Source: an uncultured bacterium (GTDB taxonomy: Bacteria > Fidelibacterota > Marinisomatia > Marinisomatales > UBA1611). Taken from it: a stretch of DNA of 64,000 bases. The notes under the pieces are model-generated. The model was not told where the DNA came from, searched no databases, and was given only the letters and a program-made list of their open reading frames with translations. The translations under genes and the position numbers were made by a program. Of this stretch, positions 1-8,908 are shown piece by piece. Each line of letters begins with the position of its first letter. Position 1 is the first letter of the stretch. Where the stretch lies: contig CAJVZI010000001.1 in NCBI GenBank assembly GCA_913020665.1, positions 26,604 to 90,603 of the forward strand. Direction: 5' to 3'.

Positions 1-387
1 TTGTTGTCTGATGGAACTCTCCATAAGATCATTAAATGAATGCAAATGTGCGTCTACAACTGCATCTATCATAGCGTAGACATAAATGATTCCTATCCAC
101 CATGCGTATTTATTTCTTTTTTCTAAATACCTATGCCTACTAAGTGGATAATTATTCTGTTCATAATCGTTGTATTTTGAAATATTATCCTGCCAATATA
201 TAAATGAAGATACCTCTAGTCCAATTACCATTGCAGATTTGATCCATTTCCCATTATAGGCCTGACCCATGCCAGGTACCAAAGAGAAAAGAAAGGCTGT
301 TTTTGGATCTTTCTTCTTTAATTCACTTGTTTCATTTGCAACGATGACCCCTAAGAATAGCATGCAAACTAAATATCTATAAAACAT
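1..387 (-). CDS. DUF5683-type membrane protein, C-terminus cut by window edge
   Basis: Not in the ORF track; I translated it from the minus strand. The frame is open from an ATG at 387 to position 1 (129 codons) with no stop, so the C-terminus lies outside the window. It has an N-terminal signal/hydrophobic segment (MFYRYLVCMLFLGVIVA). A 'KKKDPKTAFLFSLVPGMGQAYNGKWIKSA' region follows, which matches the 'P..A...S..PG.GQ.YN.....K' signature I associate with DUF5683, then a second hydrophobic segment near residues 50-60 and another near the window end. It starts 7 bp after the ridA stop and is probably the last or next-to-last gene of the alaS operon. The family has no established function; an envelope location is inferred. 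Confidence 0.7.
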   Translation of the reverse strand, partial: MFYRYLVCMLFLGVIVANETSELKKKDPKTAFLFSLVPGMGQAYNGKWIKSAMVIGLEVSSFIYWQDNISKYNDYEQNNYPLSRHRYLEKRNKYAWWIGIIYVYAMIDAVVDAHLHSFNDLMESSIRQQ

Positions 388-394
388 ATATGAA

Positions 395-775
395 TTATCT
401 GGATGCGATACAATCGATCTCAATTAATGCTCCTAGGGGTAATTCTGAAACCTCAACAGTTGTTCTCGCAGGAAATTCTTTTTCACCAAAAAATTCCTTA
501 AAAACATCATTGACAGTGGAAAAATCATTGAAATCTTTTAAAAAGACAGTCAATTTAATAATAGCTTCCTTATTTAAGCCGGTTTCTGATAGGATTGCAT
601 TAATATTCTCTAGAACACGGTTTACTTGTGATTTAATACCACCTTCAACCATTTTCCCAGTTTCAGGATCAATGCCAATTTGACCACTTGTAAATAAGAG
701 GCCATTGGTCTCTATTGCTTGGTTATAGGTACCTATCGCAGCGGGTGCTTTATCGGTCTTGATAATATTTCTCAT
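395..775 (-). CDS. ridA: RidA family 2-iminobutanoate/2-iminopropanoate deaminase
   Basis: 126 residues, the normal length for RidA (YjgF/YER057c/UK114). Known family role: hydrolysis of reactive enamine/imine intermediates from PLP enzymes such as threonine dehydratase, in the cytoplasm. The whole fold is visible: N-terminal 'APAAIGTYNQAI', central 'LLFTSGQIGIDPETG', and the C-terminal 'PARTTVEVSELPLGALIEIDCIA' block, whose Arg is the conserved substrate-binding residue. The ATG start is 5 bp after the stop of the PPC-domain gene, and a DUF5683 gene follows 7 bp later, so it is co-transcribed with alaS. The plus-strand ORF at 390-683 is a shadow. Confidence 0.95.
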   Translation of the reverse strand: MRNIIKTDKAPAAIGTYNQAIETNGLLFTSGQIGIDPETGKMVEGGIKSQVNRVLENINAILSETGLNKEAIIKLTVFLKDFNDFSTVNDVFKEFFGEKEFPARTTVEVSELPLGALIEIDCIASR

Positions 776-780
776 GCGAT

Positions 781-1212
781 CTAAAATCTATTTTCAAGGC
801 AGATACAAGGCAACCCAACATCTTCATTGAGTTCACGATATGCATCATTATCAAATTCCATTAAAAAAAATTCACCAACAGCAGCAACCGTCGTCTCAAA
901 GAGATGTCCTCCAGCTGTACTCATATTATGATCTGATAGCACAACATGCGCATGTGGAAAAGGACTGCCATCTTTTAAGGTTATATTTCCCTCAAAACTG
1001 ACCAACTCTAATATGTCTGAGTATTCCTTTCTGATATATTCTTTTTTAATAGTATCATAGGCACCAATCTCTGTTTCCTTTACAGCACCAATACCTGATA
1101 GCTTTGCATTACTGATGCCTTTATCAATACAGAATCTGGTCAAGGTATCCATTACCTTTTCGTTTTTTTCAATATAAATGAAATGATCTTTGCCTACTTG
1201 TTTGTATTGCAT
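781..1212 (-). CDS. PPC/DUF296 domain protein
   Basis: 143 residues, a single PPC (plants and prokaryotes conserved; DUF296) domain. Diagnostic parts are 'GISNAKLSGIGAVKETEIGAYD' and 'PFPHAHVVLSDHNMSTAGGHLFE', followed by 'VAAVGEFFLMEF'. The spaced His residues of PHAH, SDHN and GGHLFE are the usual metal-site positions of stand-alone bacterial PPC proteins. Bacterial members are trimeric and often called DNA-binding by analogy with plant AT-hook proteins, but there is no AT-hook here, so a DNA role is doubtful. It lies 5 bp after alaS and 5 bp before ridA. The family call is firm and the function unknown. Confidence 0.85.
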   Translation of the reverse strand: MQYKQVGKDHFIYIEKNEKVMDTLTRFCIDKGISNAKLSGIGAVKETEIGAYDTIKKEYIRKEYSDILELVSFEGNITLKDGSPFPHAHVVLSDHNMSTAGGHLFETTVAAVGEFFLMEFDNDAYRELNEDVGLPCICLENRF

Positions 1213-1217
1213 TCTAT

Positions 1218-3791
1218 TTATCCATTTAGTAATTCATTTATTAAGCTTTGTGTAGAATCAATTGCAGGCTTAATAGAAGCGTTATTCTTACCGCCTGCAG
1301 TTGCAAGATGAGGTTTACCACCACCTCCGCCTTCCATATACCCTCCGATTTCTTTTGCTAGTTTACCTGCGAGTATTCCATCTTCATTTAAATTTTTTGA
1401 GACCACAATAACTGCCATTGGTTTCTCCTGTCCTTTTGAGAACAAAACAGCAATACCACTGGAGAGCTTATTAAAAACATCATCACCTAATATCTTGAGA
1501 TCATCCATACTGGAGACTTGGACCTCTTTCACAAGACCATAATGGTCACCAATTTTCTTAGCTTCATTTATCAGGTTACCATGCGATGGTTGAGACGTAC
1601 GATTCTTTAATTTTTTCTCCAGATCTTTTTTTTCTTTAAAAAGGCCTTCTATTCTTTCAACCATTCCCATAGGTGGTGTATTTAACAATGATTGAAGATC
1701 ATGAAGGACCGACGCATTACTCTGCATTTCAGAAACTGCTTTTTTACCTGTAACAGCTACGATCCGTCGAACTCCTGAGGATAGAGATGACTCTTCTGTT
1801 ATCTTGAATGAACCAATATCACCTGTTCTTTCAACATGCGTCCCTCCACAAAGCTCCATTGAAAAATCACCAACCTGTACCACCCTTACCTCATCACCAT
1901 ATTTTTCACCAAAAAGTGCTTCGGCTCCTGCTTTCTTTGCATCATCAAATTTTTGAATACTTACGTCTAGTGCTTTATTTAATAAGATCTGTTCATTTAC
2001 CATTTCTTCTATATCCTTGATCTCTTGTAATGAGATCTTCTCAAAATGGGTAAGATCAAATCTTAAATAATCAGGATGCACTAATGAACCCGCTTGATTT
2101 ACATGATCTCCCAGAACTGACTTGAGCGCTTTATGCATTAGATGGGTTGCAGTATGGTTCTTTTTTACAGAATTTCGATGATCATCATTGACACTACATT
2201 CAACTAGAGAATCTGTATTATTTAATGTGCCTTCACAAATATGCACAAAACTATCATTATCTTTTTTTACATCAAGTACTGATAGGTCTATGTCATTGCC
2301 TTGAATACTACCAATATCGCCGATCTGACCCCCTGACTCAGCATAGAAAGGCGTCTTATCCAAGATAATTAATAACCTATCTTTGTCTTTAGCATAACGT
2401 CGAATATTAGCACTACAATCCATCACCTCATAACCAACGAATTTAGAATCATCACCATCAGAAACAGTGATCCACTCAAACTGGTCTGTTCCTTGATTGA
2501 ATCTTCCGGCTTCCTTTGCCTTGAGTTTTTGTTTTTCCATAGATTCATTGAATCCTTTTTCATCTACGGTCATCTTACGTTCTCTAGCCATAAGTTGTGT
2601 TAGGTCGAGTGGAAAACCATAGGTATCATATAGTTTAAAAGAATCCTCTCCACTGATCTCAGAGCCTTCTATACCAGACACGATCTTTTCAAAATGACTT
2701 AGGCCGCGATCTAGTGTTTTATTGAAAGATTCTTCTTCAGAGCGAATGACCTTTTCTATATGAGCGCGTTTGTCAATGACCTCTGGAAATAGCTCACCCA
2801 TAATATCTGCAACTTTCTCAACCAATTTGTATAGAAATGGGTCTTCTAATCCAAGCTTTCTACCAAATCGTGCTGCTCGTCTTAGAATACGCCTTAATAC
2901 ATAGCCACGACCATCATTTGAAGGCAAAGCACCATCAGCTATTGAGAAACAGAGCATTCTTATATGATCCGCTATGACCCTGTGAGGTATAGGGTCATCT
3001 TTGTAGGATGAGTTTGCAAGGATTTGAAGTGAGTCTATAATGGGAAGGAAAAGATCAGTGTCGTAATTACTGTTCTTTCCTTGAAGAACCGTCGCTATCC
3101 TTTCAAGACCAGCTCCTGTATCAACATGTTTTGCAGGTAGCTCCTCTAGAGACCCATCTTGCAAACGATTGCTTTGAATAAATACTAAATTCCATAGTTC
3201 CCAGTATTGATCAGAACTATTAACACCACTAGGGTCTTGGTTGCTTATATCTTCACCAACATAATAATGTATTTCAGAACAAGGGCCACAAGGTCCTGTC
3301 TCACCCATTTCCCAAAAATTATCTTTTTTTCCACACCTGACAACCCTTTCTGGAGCTATATCAGTAACCTTTGTCCAAAGATCAAATGCTTCGTCATCAT
3401 CTTCATATACTGTTGCCCATAATCGATCTTTATCTAGCTTCCATTCATTAGTAAAAAGGTCCCATGCCCATTCTATTGCTTCTTTTTTGTAATAGTCTCC
3501 AAACGACCAATTACCCAACATTTCAAAGAAAGTATGATGGAATGTATCTACACCCACTTCTTCAAGGTCATTATGCTTCCCTGAGACCCTAATACATTTT
3601 TGACTATTAACAGCTCTAGGATGTTTTGGATCGGTCTGCCCTAAGAAGATAGGTTTGAATTGGTTCATTCCTGCATTTGTGAATAATAGCGTTGGATCAT
3701 CAATAGGTACAACAGGTGAACTACGAAAGAACTTATGATCTTTTCTTTCAAAGTATTTGATAAAAGAATTGCGTATGTCTTTTGAATTCAT
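1218..3791 (-). CDS. alaS: alanine--tRNA ligase
   Basis: 857 residues, close to the ~875 typical of bacterial AlaRS. It charges tRNA-Ala with alanine using ATP and clears Ser/Gly mischarging. Domains in order: class II catalytic core from the N-terminus (IRNSFIKYFERKDHKF; 'TNAGMNQFKPIFLG'; 'TFFEMLGNWSFGDYYKKEA'), tRNA-recognition region, editing domain with the zinc-site motifs 'HTATHLMHKAL' (near residue 555) and 'CGGTHVERTGD' (near 660), and the C-Ala domain with 'GGGGGKPHLATAGGK' near residue 830. All hallmark motifs are present. The start ATG is 1 bp beyond the stop of the preceding outer-membrane protein gene, so expression is probably coupled to that gene. Confidence 0.98.
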   Translation of the reverse strand: MNSKDIRNSFIKYFERKDHKFFRSSPVVPIDDPTLLFTNAGMNQFKPIFLGQTDPKHPRAVNSQKCIRVSGKHNDLEEVGVDTFHHTFFEMLGNWSFGDYYKKEAIEWAWDLFTNEWKLDKDRLWATVYEDDDEAFDLWTKVTDIAPERVVRCGKKDNFWEMGETGPCGPCSEIHYYVGEDISNQDPSGVNSSDQYWELWNLVFIQSNRLQDGSLEELPAKHVDTGAGLERIATVLQGKNSNYDTDLFLPIIDSLQILANSSYKDDPIPHRVIADHIRMLCFSIADGALPSNDGRGYVLRRILRRAARFGRKLGLEDPFLYKLVEKVADIMGELFPEVIDKRAHIEKVIRSEEESFNKTLDRGLSHFEKIVSGIEGSEISGEDSFKLYDTYGFPLDLTQLMARERKMTVDEKGFNESMEKQKLKAKEAGRFNQGTDQFEWITVSDGDDSKFVGYEVMDCSANIRRYAKDKDRLLIILDKTPFYAESGGQIGDIGSIQGNDIDLSVLDVKKDNDSFVHICEGTLNNTDSLVECSVNDDHRNSVKKNHTATHLMHKALKSVLGDHVNQAGSLVHPDYLRFDLTHFEKISLQEIKDIEEMVNEQILLNKALDVSIQKFDDAKKAGAEALFGEKYGDEVRVVQVGDFSMELCGGTHVERTGDIGSFKITEESSLSSGVRRIVAVTGKKAVSEMQSNASVLHDLQSLLNTPPMGMVERIEGLFKEKKDLEKKLKNRTSQPSHGNLINEAKKIGDHYGLVKEVQVSSMDDLKILGDDVFNKLSSGIAVLFSKGQEKPMAVIVVSKNLNEDGILAGKLAKEIGGYMEGGGGGKPHLATAGGKNNASIKPAIDSTQSLINELLNG

Positions 3792-3792
3792 A

Positions 3793-5370
3793 TCAGAATG
3801 AAAAACTAGTTTCTACACTTGTCATATTGATCATTTCATTGGCATCTAACACATCCCCGTCCCCATTCATATCTTGGAAGGTGCGACGAAAAACATAAGT
3901 GAGGACCATACCATTACCTAGTTTAAGCCCGAGGTTATAGCCCATAATGGTTGATTCAGAATATTCAAAATCAAATGGATTAGGTACATTTCTCTGCTGA
4001 TAAAACCATGATGCCTTCTCTATCTTACTGATGGGTTTTTTTAATCGCAATATTGCAGTAAAACTCTGGTTGGAGGCCTCTTCAAAACTATTACTTTCTA
4101 AATTGTACTGCTCTCCATTCAAGTTTTGAAAAGCCATAACAGCATCAAATAGACTACCTAGGTCTATACCTAATGATGAATAATAGCCATTCTGTTTACC
4201 ATAGGTCCCAAGTTTTTTTGATTTTGTGATTATTGTTCCTTGGTTGCCTGAAATACTCTGAAATGTAGCACGTTCTATCTCATATGATCGATTGAAATAA
4301 CCAAACTCAAAATTTCCACTAGGTACCATTCGAAATTCAAAGTTAAACTTAGCGCGACCAAATTTTGCAGCAAGCCCAAGAGGTATAATGCCATGCCCAG
4401 CATTTATCTGAGTACTATCGATAGGGTTAGTTGTTTTCCCTAACAAATATGCGATTTGAGCATAGGCGTCAATTGAGATCGAACCTTCTCTTAAAATTGG
4501 AGTACCAACATCCAATGCAAATGAATTGAATGTTTCTGTTTCTTTTTTAATATTGATGGGCTCAGGTTTAGTTGAAACTCCATCAGGGTCTATCACAATC
4601 CCCCAAAGTGGAAAAGTAAAGCTTGAATCCGTCCAGCCATCTCCATCGACGTCAAACTCATTTAAAGTATCATTATCTGCCCAACCATCTCCATCTGTAT
4701 CTAACCACCACTTACGATCATTGGGAAAATCATCGACAAGATCAGGACGCCCATCATCATCTCTATCTCTAAGACCTAGGTATTGATTTCGATCACCTAC
4801 CCAAGACACCCCTGCGGTAAAACCATATGGAACGGGTGCGGATAACCTCATTCCAGCCAATCCCATATTCTCTTTGAAGTCATTAGTAAAACCATGGATA
4901 TTCACATCAAAGGAACGAGTACGAAATTCCATACCAACTTTACGCACTTGTGGGTATAATAAAGTGTTACTGTAATTATTTAACAGGATACCATAGCCAA
5001 TGGTGACATTATCCAAAGCACCTATTTTAAAATAGTTTCTGTCCCAGCGATTACCGTATCGTACATAATAGATCTTGTCAATAATAGTATTCTTAACTTT
5101 TTCACTGGTCGAAAAATCCCATTCATCATCGTGTATATTGCCATCCTGGTCAATATATATAACCATGTCAAAGGCGACAGATAGCTTTCCAAAAGGTAGA
5201 ATAGGTCTAAGAGCGATCTGATTCCATATTTTTCCATCGATCGTTACTGCACCAAATGCTCCTTGTACTGACCCATTTGAGGTGGTATTGTCTAGATCAA
5301 GTTCTTCAGGCTGAGCAATAATGAACTTTAATGCGATCAAGGCAATGATTGGTATGGATTTAAATTTCAT
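3793..5370 (-). CDS. putative outer-membrane protein with calcium-type Asp repeats
   Basis: 525 residues with a signal peptide (MKFKSIPIIALIALKFIIAQ). The body alternates short aromatic-rich strands typical of an outer-membrane beta-barrel, and the protein ends in a barrel-like C-terminal strand (MTSVETSFSF, terminal Phe). Residues roughly 195-245 hold Asp-rich thrombospondin-type-3-like loops (DRDDDGRPDLVDD, DTDGDGWADND, DVDGDGWTD), which in other proteins bind calcium; a shorter DMNGDGDVLDANE loop sits near the C-terminus. I do not recognise a named family. It is the first gene of the minus-strand operon that continues into alaS, and its start faces the plus-strand gene at 5459 across 88 bp that must hold divergent promoters. 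Outer-membrane location is inferred; function unknown. Confidence 0.65.
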   Translation of the reverse strand: MKFKSIPIIALIALKFIIAQPEELDLDNTTSNGSVQGAFGAVTIDGKIWNQIALRPILPFGKLSVAFDMVIYIDQDGNIHDDEWDFSTSEKVKNTIIDKIYYVRYGNRWDRNYFKIGALDNVTIGYGILLNNYSNTLLYPQVRKVGMEFRTRSFDVNIHGFTNDFKENMGLAGMRLSAPVPYGFTAGVSWVGDRNQYLGLRDRDDDGRPDLVDDFPNDRKWWLDTDGDGWADNDTLNEFDVDGDGWTDSSFTFPLWGIVIDPDGVSTKPEPINIKKETETFNSFALDVGTPILREGSISIDAYAQIAYLLGKTTNPIDSTQINAGHGIIPLGLAAKFGRAKFNFEFRMVPSGNFEFGYFNRSYEIERATFQSISGNQGTIITKSKKLGTYGKQNGYYSSLGIDLGSLFDAVMAFQNLNGEQYNLESNSFEEASNQSFTAILRLKKPISKIEKASWFYQQRNVPNPFDFEYSESTIMGYNLGLKLGNGMVLTYVFRRTFQDMNGDGDVLDANEMINMTSVETSFSF

Positions 5371-5458
5371 TTATTGACAGATTTGTATCAAGAAAATTAC
5401 CTTTCACCTTTAAACTGAACAAAGGCTAATTCAGAAATAGACAAAATCAGTTATCAAT

Positions 5459-6061
5459 ATGAAGTTTTTAAGATATATATGTATAGTTCTATTTGGTGTT
5501 ATCCTATCGATAGCATTTTCAAATAATATTTTTTTGGAATCATTGGAGATCGAATCAAAAACTAATGGCATATTATTAACATTAAAAATGGATTCTATTC
5601 CCGACCAGAAAGATATTTCGGCATGGCAGGCAAACTCTGGATGGTTCTATATTACTCTTTATAAGGTCAAAGGTGACACCAGCAGACTTATGCCTGATAA
5701 CTTGCAAAAAGGAATATTAGATTTGCAATTCATTCAAGGGGATGAATCCTTCCAGATAGGTTTGAGGTTAAAACGTACCATAGAGAATTATGAATTTTCA
5801 ATGAATACTAAGCATAATAGAATTATTGGTTCACTACATTATTCTACGGAATATCTATCACAATTAGATTCAATGAAAAAAAAGGAAGAATCACAAAAAA
5901 TATCTGGCTTACCAGATGGTATAAGAAAGTGGCTATACTTAACTGGAACGGGTGTGACCCTAGCTGGCACTTTACAAAACAATGGAGAGAAACAGGTCAA
6001 GACTGGTGTAATTATGTTATTATCTACATTTCTTTTTGATCAAATATTTAAAATAGCATGA
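5459..6061 (+). CDS. exported protein of unknown function, AMIN-like
   Basis: 200 residues. An N-terminal hydrophobic segment (MKFLRYICIVLFGVILSIAFS) acts as signal or anchor. Residues ~27-130 form an all-beta stretch (LESLEIESKTNGILLTLKM ... GWFYITLYKVKGDT ... FQIGLRLK) that resembles AMIN domains of cell-wall- and secretin-associated proteins. That likeness is by eye only. A second hydrophobic stretch near residues 160-195 (WLYLTGTGVTLAGTL ... GVIMLLSTFLFDQIF) suggests a C-terminal membrane segment. No clear Shine-Dalgarno precedes the ATG. Its stop overlaps the ATG of the 36-residue gene (ATGA), so the two are translationally coupled. Interestingly, the pilQ of this window has no AMIN domain. 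Confidence 0.6.
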   Translation: MKFLRYICIVLFGVILSIAFSNNIFLESLEIESKTNGILLTLKMDSIPDQKDISAWQANSGWFYITLYKVKGDTSRLMPDNLQKGILDLQFIQGDESFQIGLRLKRTIENYEFSMNTKHNRIIGSLHYSTEYLSQLDSMKKKEESQKISGLPDGIRKWLYLTGTGVTLAGTLQNNGEKQVKTGVIMLLSTFLFDQIFKIA

Positions 6062-6168
6062 AAGATGCTCTGATATATTTTTCCATTTTCTGGGCCGTAG
6101 CATTCATCTGCATGGGAATCTATCTAAGATATAAATATAAAGACCGGTTAGATGAACTTGACCAATAG
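6058..6168 (+). CDS. 36-residue single-pass membrane protein (missed by ORF track)
   Basis: Too short for the track. The ATG overlaps the stop of the 200-residue gene in an ATGA arrangement, and the TAG at 6166-6168 lies 17 bases inside the next gene (start 6152). The translation is one transmembrane helix (ALIYFSIFWAVAFICMGIYL) followed by a charged tail (RYKYKDRLDELDQ), which gives a positive-inside C-terminal flank. Overlap on both sides, a clean helix and a charged end make chance unlikely, although no homolog is known to me. The size and layout resemble small accessory subunits such as CcoQ/CcmD-like proteins, but no such partner genes are here. Confidence 0.6.
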   Translation: MKDALIYFSIFWAVAFICMGIYLRYKYKDRLDELDQ

Positions 6169-7786
6169 ATCGATTCTAATCTCTTTTATTTCGTCATCGA
6201 TCACGTTTGCATCCATTAATGTAAAAGAATCCTATGATATTCTAATGGATAGGGATATTACAATCCACGCTACACCCCATATAAATAATCTTGTAAGAAA
6301 TGGCGCATATGGCCTGAATGAACTAGAAAGATCACGGTTGAATGAAATAGGGCTGGAATGTAAAGGTAATTCAATTTCCATACTAGATCCTATACTTGAT
6401 CGATCATATGATACTGATCATTTTAGATTCCAATATACACTTGATGGCAATAATGCTATTGAGAGTATCGATTATGTAATAGAGATGGGTAATATTTTTG
6501 AACAGGTTTGGTCTTTTCATATTGACACCATGGGATTTGATCAGCCTCAGATGGGCCCTGATGGTCTATATGAAATAATGATAGAGAACCTGCCATCTTT
6601 TTACTTTGGATACACTGTAGCACAGGGTTCTGGATCGTCTTGCAGTAGTTACATTAAAATGCGTAACTCATATTCCTCATCTCAATTTAATTCACTGAGT
6701 GAATTCGAAAATATTAAGGTCACTGCAGTACATGAATTCTTTCATTCCATACAATTTGATTATAACTGCTATTCATTTGATCATGGTCTATGGTTCATGG
6801 AAGCAACAGCAGTGTGGAGTGAAGATGAACTATATAATGGGATCAATGATCTATACCGCTATATGCCGGCATGGTTCTCTAATCCTGATAGACCTATTAA
6901 TGATCAGAGTAGTCATATGTATGGTACTTTTATTTTATTCCAATATATTGATGAGCACTTAGGCGGCCCTGAAACAATTAAAGCATGCTGGGAAAATTCA
7001 AGGATATTAGCTGCTTACAACCAAGATGTTACTTATACAGCTGTTGATAATGCTTTATCAATGCATAATTCTTCTTTTGAGGATGCATATTTAAAAATGC
7101 GTATATCAAATAGAATACTCAATTCAAATGCAGGTATATACTCTTATAATGAAGCAGATGAATACAGATTGATCGTTGATCCACCTCCAGAAGAATTTCT
7201 TATTTTTAATACAGGTCAAATAGAAACGAAACAAGGTCAAGGACTAAGCCTATACGAAAGCCTCTACTACTCTGTCATTAGTGATGTACCTCTAAGAATA
7301 CAATTAACAGAAATAAATGGTGAATTTAAACTGTCATCGATCATAAAGCATCGAGATGAAGAAAAATGGACGGTAAGGACAGGAAATGACATTAACATTG
7401 ATCCTGAGATGGGCATTGAATATATTTCATTCGTTTTATCAGCCACAGGAGAAGATCAAACGAATTGGAATTACAGAATACAATTATCAGATGGCTATTC
7501 TGAAGATTTTACTTTTTATCCTCCCTACCCAAACCCATCTTTTGGACAAACAGTTTCTATGAACATACAGGTCATTACTGAACAGACAATACATGCTAAT
7601 ATATACGACCTGTTAGGTCAAAAAATATGGAGCAGTTCCAAGCACTTTAGTTCTCCTGAAACAGAAACGTTGATATGGAATGGAAAGAATAAAAAAGGAG
7701 ACAGGGTCTCAAATGGAATATATTTCATACAAGTAGAGGGAGATAAATATCAAACCACACAAAAGGTCATTTATCTAAAAAAATAA
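6152..7786 (+). CDS. secreted metalloprotease-like protein with T9SS tail
   Basis: 544 residues with a signal peptide (ILISFISSSITFAS). A zinc-protease motif HEFFH sits at residues 194-198 in 'VTAVHEFFHSIQFDYN', followed ~16 residues later by 'WFMEATAVWSEDELY', whose Glu could be the third ligand. This matches what I recall as the MXAN_6640 family of putative metalloproteases. The last ~80 residues are a T9SS-type C-terminal domain (YPPYPNPSFG ... NIYDLLGQKIW ... WNGKNKKGDRVSNGIYFIQV ... KVIYLKK), predicting export through a type IX system and surface attachment or release. The gene overlaps the 36-residue ORF by 17 bases and ends 10 bp from the convergent gene at 7797. The substrate is unknown. 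Confidence 0.8.
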   Translation: MNLTNRSILISFISSSITFASINVKESYDILMDRDITIHATPHINNLVRNGAYGLNELERSRLNEIGLECKGNSISILDPILDRSYDTDHFRFQYTLDGNNAIESIDYVIEMGNIFEQVWSFHIDTMGFDQPQMGPDGLYEIMIENLPSFYFGYTVAQGSGSSCSSYIKMRNSYSSSQFNSLSEFENIKVTAVHEFFHSIQFDYNCYSFDHGLWFMEATAVWSEDELYNGINDLYRYMPAWFSNPDRPINDQSSHMYGTFILFQYIDEHLGGPETIKACWENSRILAAYNQDVTYTAVDNALSMHNSSFEDAYLKMRISNRILNSNAGIYSYNEADEYRLIVDPPPEEFLIFNTGQIETKQGQGLSLYESLYYSVISDVPLRIQLTEINGEFKLSSIIKHRDEEKWTVRTGNDINIDPEMGIEYISFVLSATGEDQTNWNYRIQLSDGYSEDFTFYPPYPNPSFGQTVSMNIQVITEQTIHANIYDLLGQKIWSSSKHFSSPETETLIWNGKNKKGDRVSNGIYFIQVEGDKYQTTQKVIYLKK

Positions 7787-7796
7787 TCAAAAAATA

Positions 7797-8666
7797 CTAA
7801 ATGGACTCGCTGATCTTTTGTATATCACTGAGAATTTCTAGATACTCTTCTAGTCCTTTATTATAGCGAATGATATATTTCATAGGTTTTATTTTTGATG
7901 ATGTAAGAATCACATGTCCCCCACTTTCATCATGGGCGACCTTGCCAATATTTAACAAGAAGTCTTCGAACTTATCCATTTTTACCCTGTAGGATTCCAA
8001 CCTTTTTGATAATCTGATGATCTCCCTTGAATATTGTGATCGATCATTATCAAAAAGAGCTTTGTTAAGTTTTTGATTAAAGCGTTCGATATCAGGTTGA
8101 AGCGCATCCCGCTTATATTTTATATCATAAAGGGTCTCCCTTAATGGCATGTATTCATCTTCAATGAAAACCAATCTCTTTCGATCTTTTTTAAATCCTT
8201 TCTTTAACTTATCAAGGCTTTTTAAGTATTCTCTCTGTGCTTTTTGAATTCCCCGGCTCTGTGATTCGATAATTTTTCTGTATGACACCGTAGTATCTCT
8301 ATATACAGAATCTAGACTATCCCGAGGTGTATTCTTCAACTTATCATACAAAGAAAAAACATCATTACTAATACTGTCAATCTCAGAAACAGATATTTTC
8401 ATTTTTTCATAATTTGGTTCCAGTCTTTCATATATCCTAAGATCTTTATCAATATAATATTTGAGTTCCTTTCTCATAATATTGTCAAGATCTTTCATAT
8501 CCCTTTTGACCTTTGCAGACCATTCTTTTGTATCTAGGACTCTTACATCAAGAGAATAGATATCTTTGAATTTCCATGGTTTTATCCTACCTGCACAGTC
8601 AATAAATAAAAAAAGGGCTCCTGCTAAAGCAAAAACCCTTATTACAATAATAGGAATTCTGATCAA
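7797..8666 (-). CDS. coiled-coil lipoprotein, unknown function
   Basis: 289 residues starting at TTG. The N-terminal hydrophobic segment ends in a lipobox-like LFIDC (MIRIPIIVIRVFALAGALFLFIDC), so a lipoprotein is likely. The rest is highly charged and helical with long coiled-coil stretches (ELKYYIDKDLRIYERLEPNYEKM; SRGIQKAQREYLKSLDKLKKGFKKDRKRL; RQ..IIRLSKRLESYRVKMDKFEDFL). I recognise no family. It follows the glutaredoxin gene by 2 bp and is the last gene of the 34-kb minus-strand run, ending 10 bp from the convergent protease gene. An envelope-tethered structural or scaffold role is possible, but nothing in the sequence proves it. Confidence 0.6.
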   Translation of the reverse strand: MIRIPIIVIRVFALAGALFLFIDCAGRIKPWKFKDIYSLDVRVLDTKEWSAKVKRDMKDLDNIMRKELKYYIDKDLRIYERLEPNYEKMKISVSEIDSISNDVFSLYDKLKNTPRDSLDSVYRDTTVSYRKIIESQSRGIQKAQREYLKSLDKLKKGFKKDRKRLVFIEDEYMPLRETLYDIKYKRDALQPDIERFNQKLNKALFDNDRSQYSREIIRLSKRLESYRVKMDKFEDFLLNIGKVAHDESGGHVILTSSKIKPMKYIIRYNKGLEEYLEILSDIQKISESI

Positions 8667-8668
8667 AT

Positions 8669-8908
8669 CTACAATTTCCCTTCCTGATCAAGCCTTATAA
8701 GATCATCATACCCACCTATGGTATCATCATTGATTACAATTTGTGGAACTGTTCTTCCTCCTGTGATCTCGAAAAGGTCCTCCCGGCTCCACCCTTTTTC
8801 TTCTATGTCTATTTCTTGATAGTCTAGACCTCTTTCATGCAATAGTTTTTTTGCTAACTTGCAAGGTTGGCACCATGATGTTGAGTAAACGATTATTGTT
8901 CTATCCAT
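8669..8908 (-). CDS. glutaredoxin
   Basis: 79 residues, the size of a monothiol/dithiol bacterial glutaredoxin (GrxC class). The active site is CQPC at residues 13-16, where CPYC is the textbook form, so both cysteines are kept but the Pro is displaced. The cis-Pro TVP is at 53-55, and the glutathione-binding 'GGYDDLIRLDQEGKL' closes the protein. Role: glutathione-type disulfide exchange in the cytoplasm. Its ATG overlaps the stop of the C25 protease gene by one base (TAATG). A redox protein directly behind a cysteine-peptidase gene is suggestive, but the glutaredoxin has no signal peptide and cannot act on the exported protein. Confidence 0.9.
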   Translation of the reverse strand: MDRTIIVYSTSWCQPCKLAKKLLHERGLDYQEIDIEEKGWSREDLFEITGGRTVPQIVINDDTIGGYDDLIRLDQEGKL

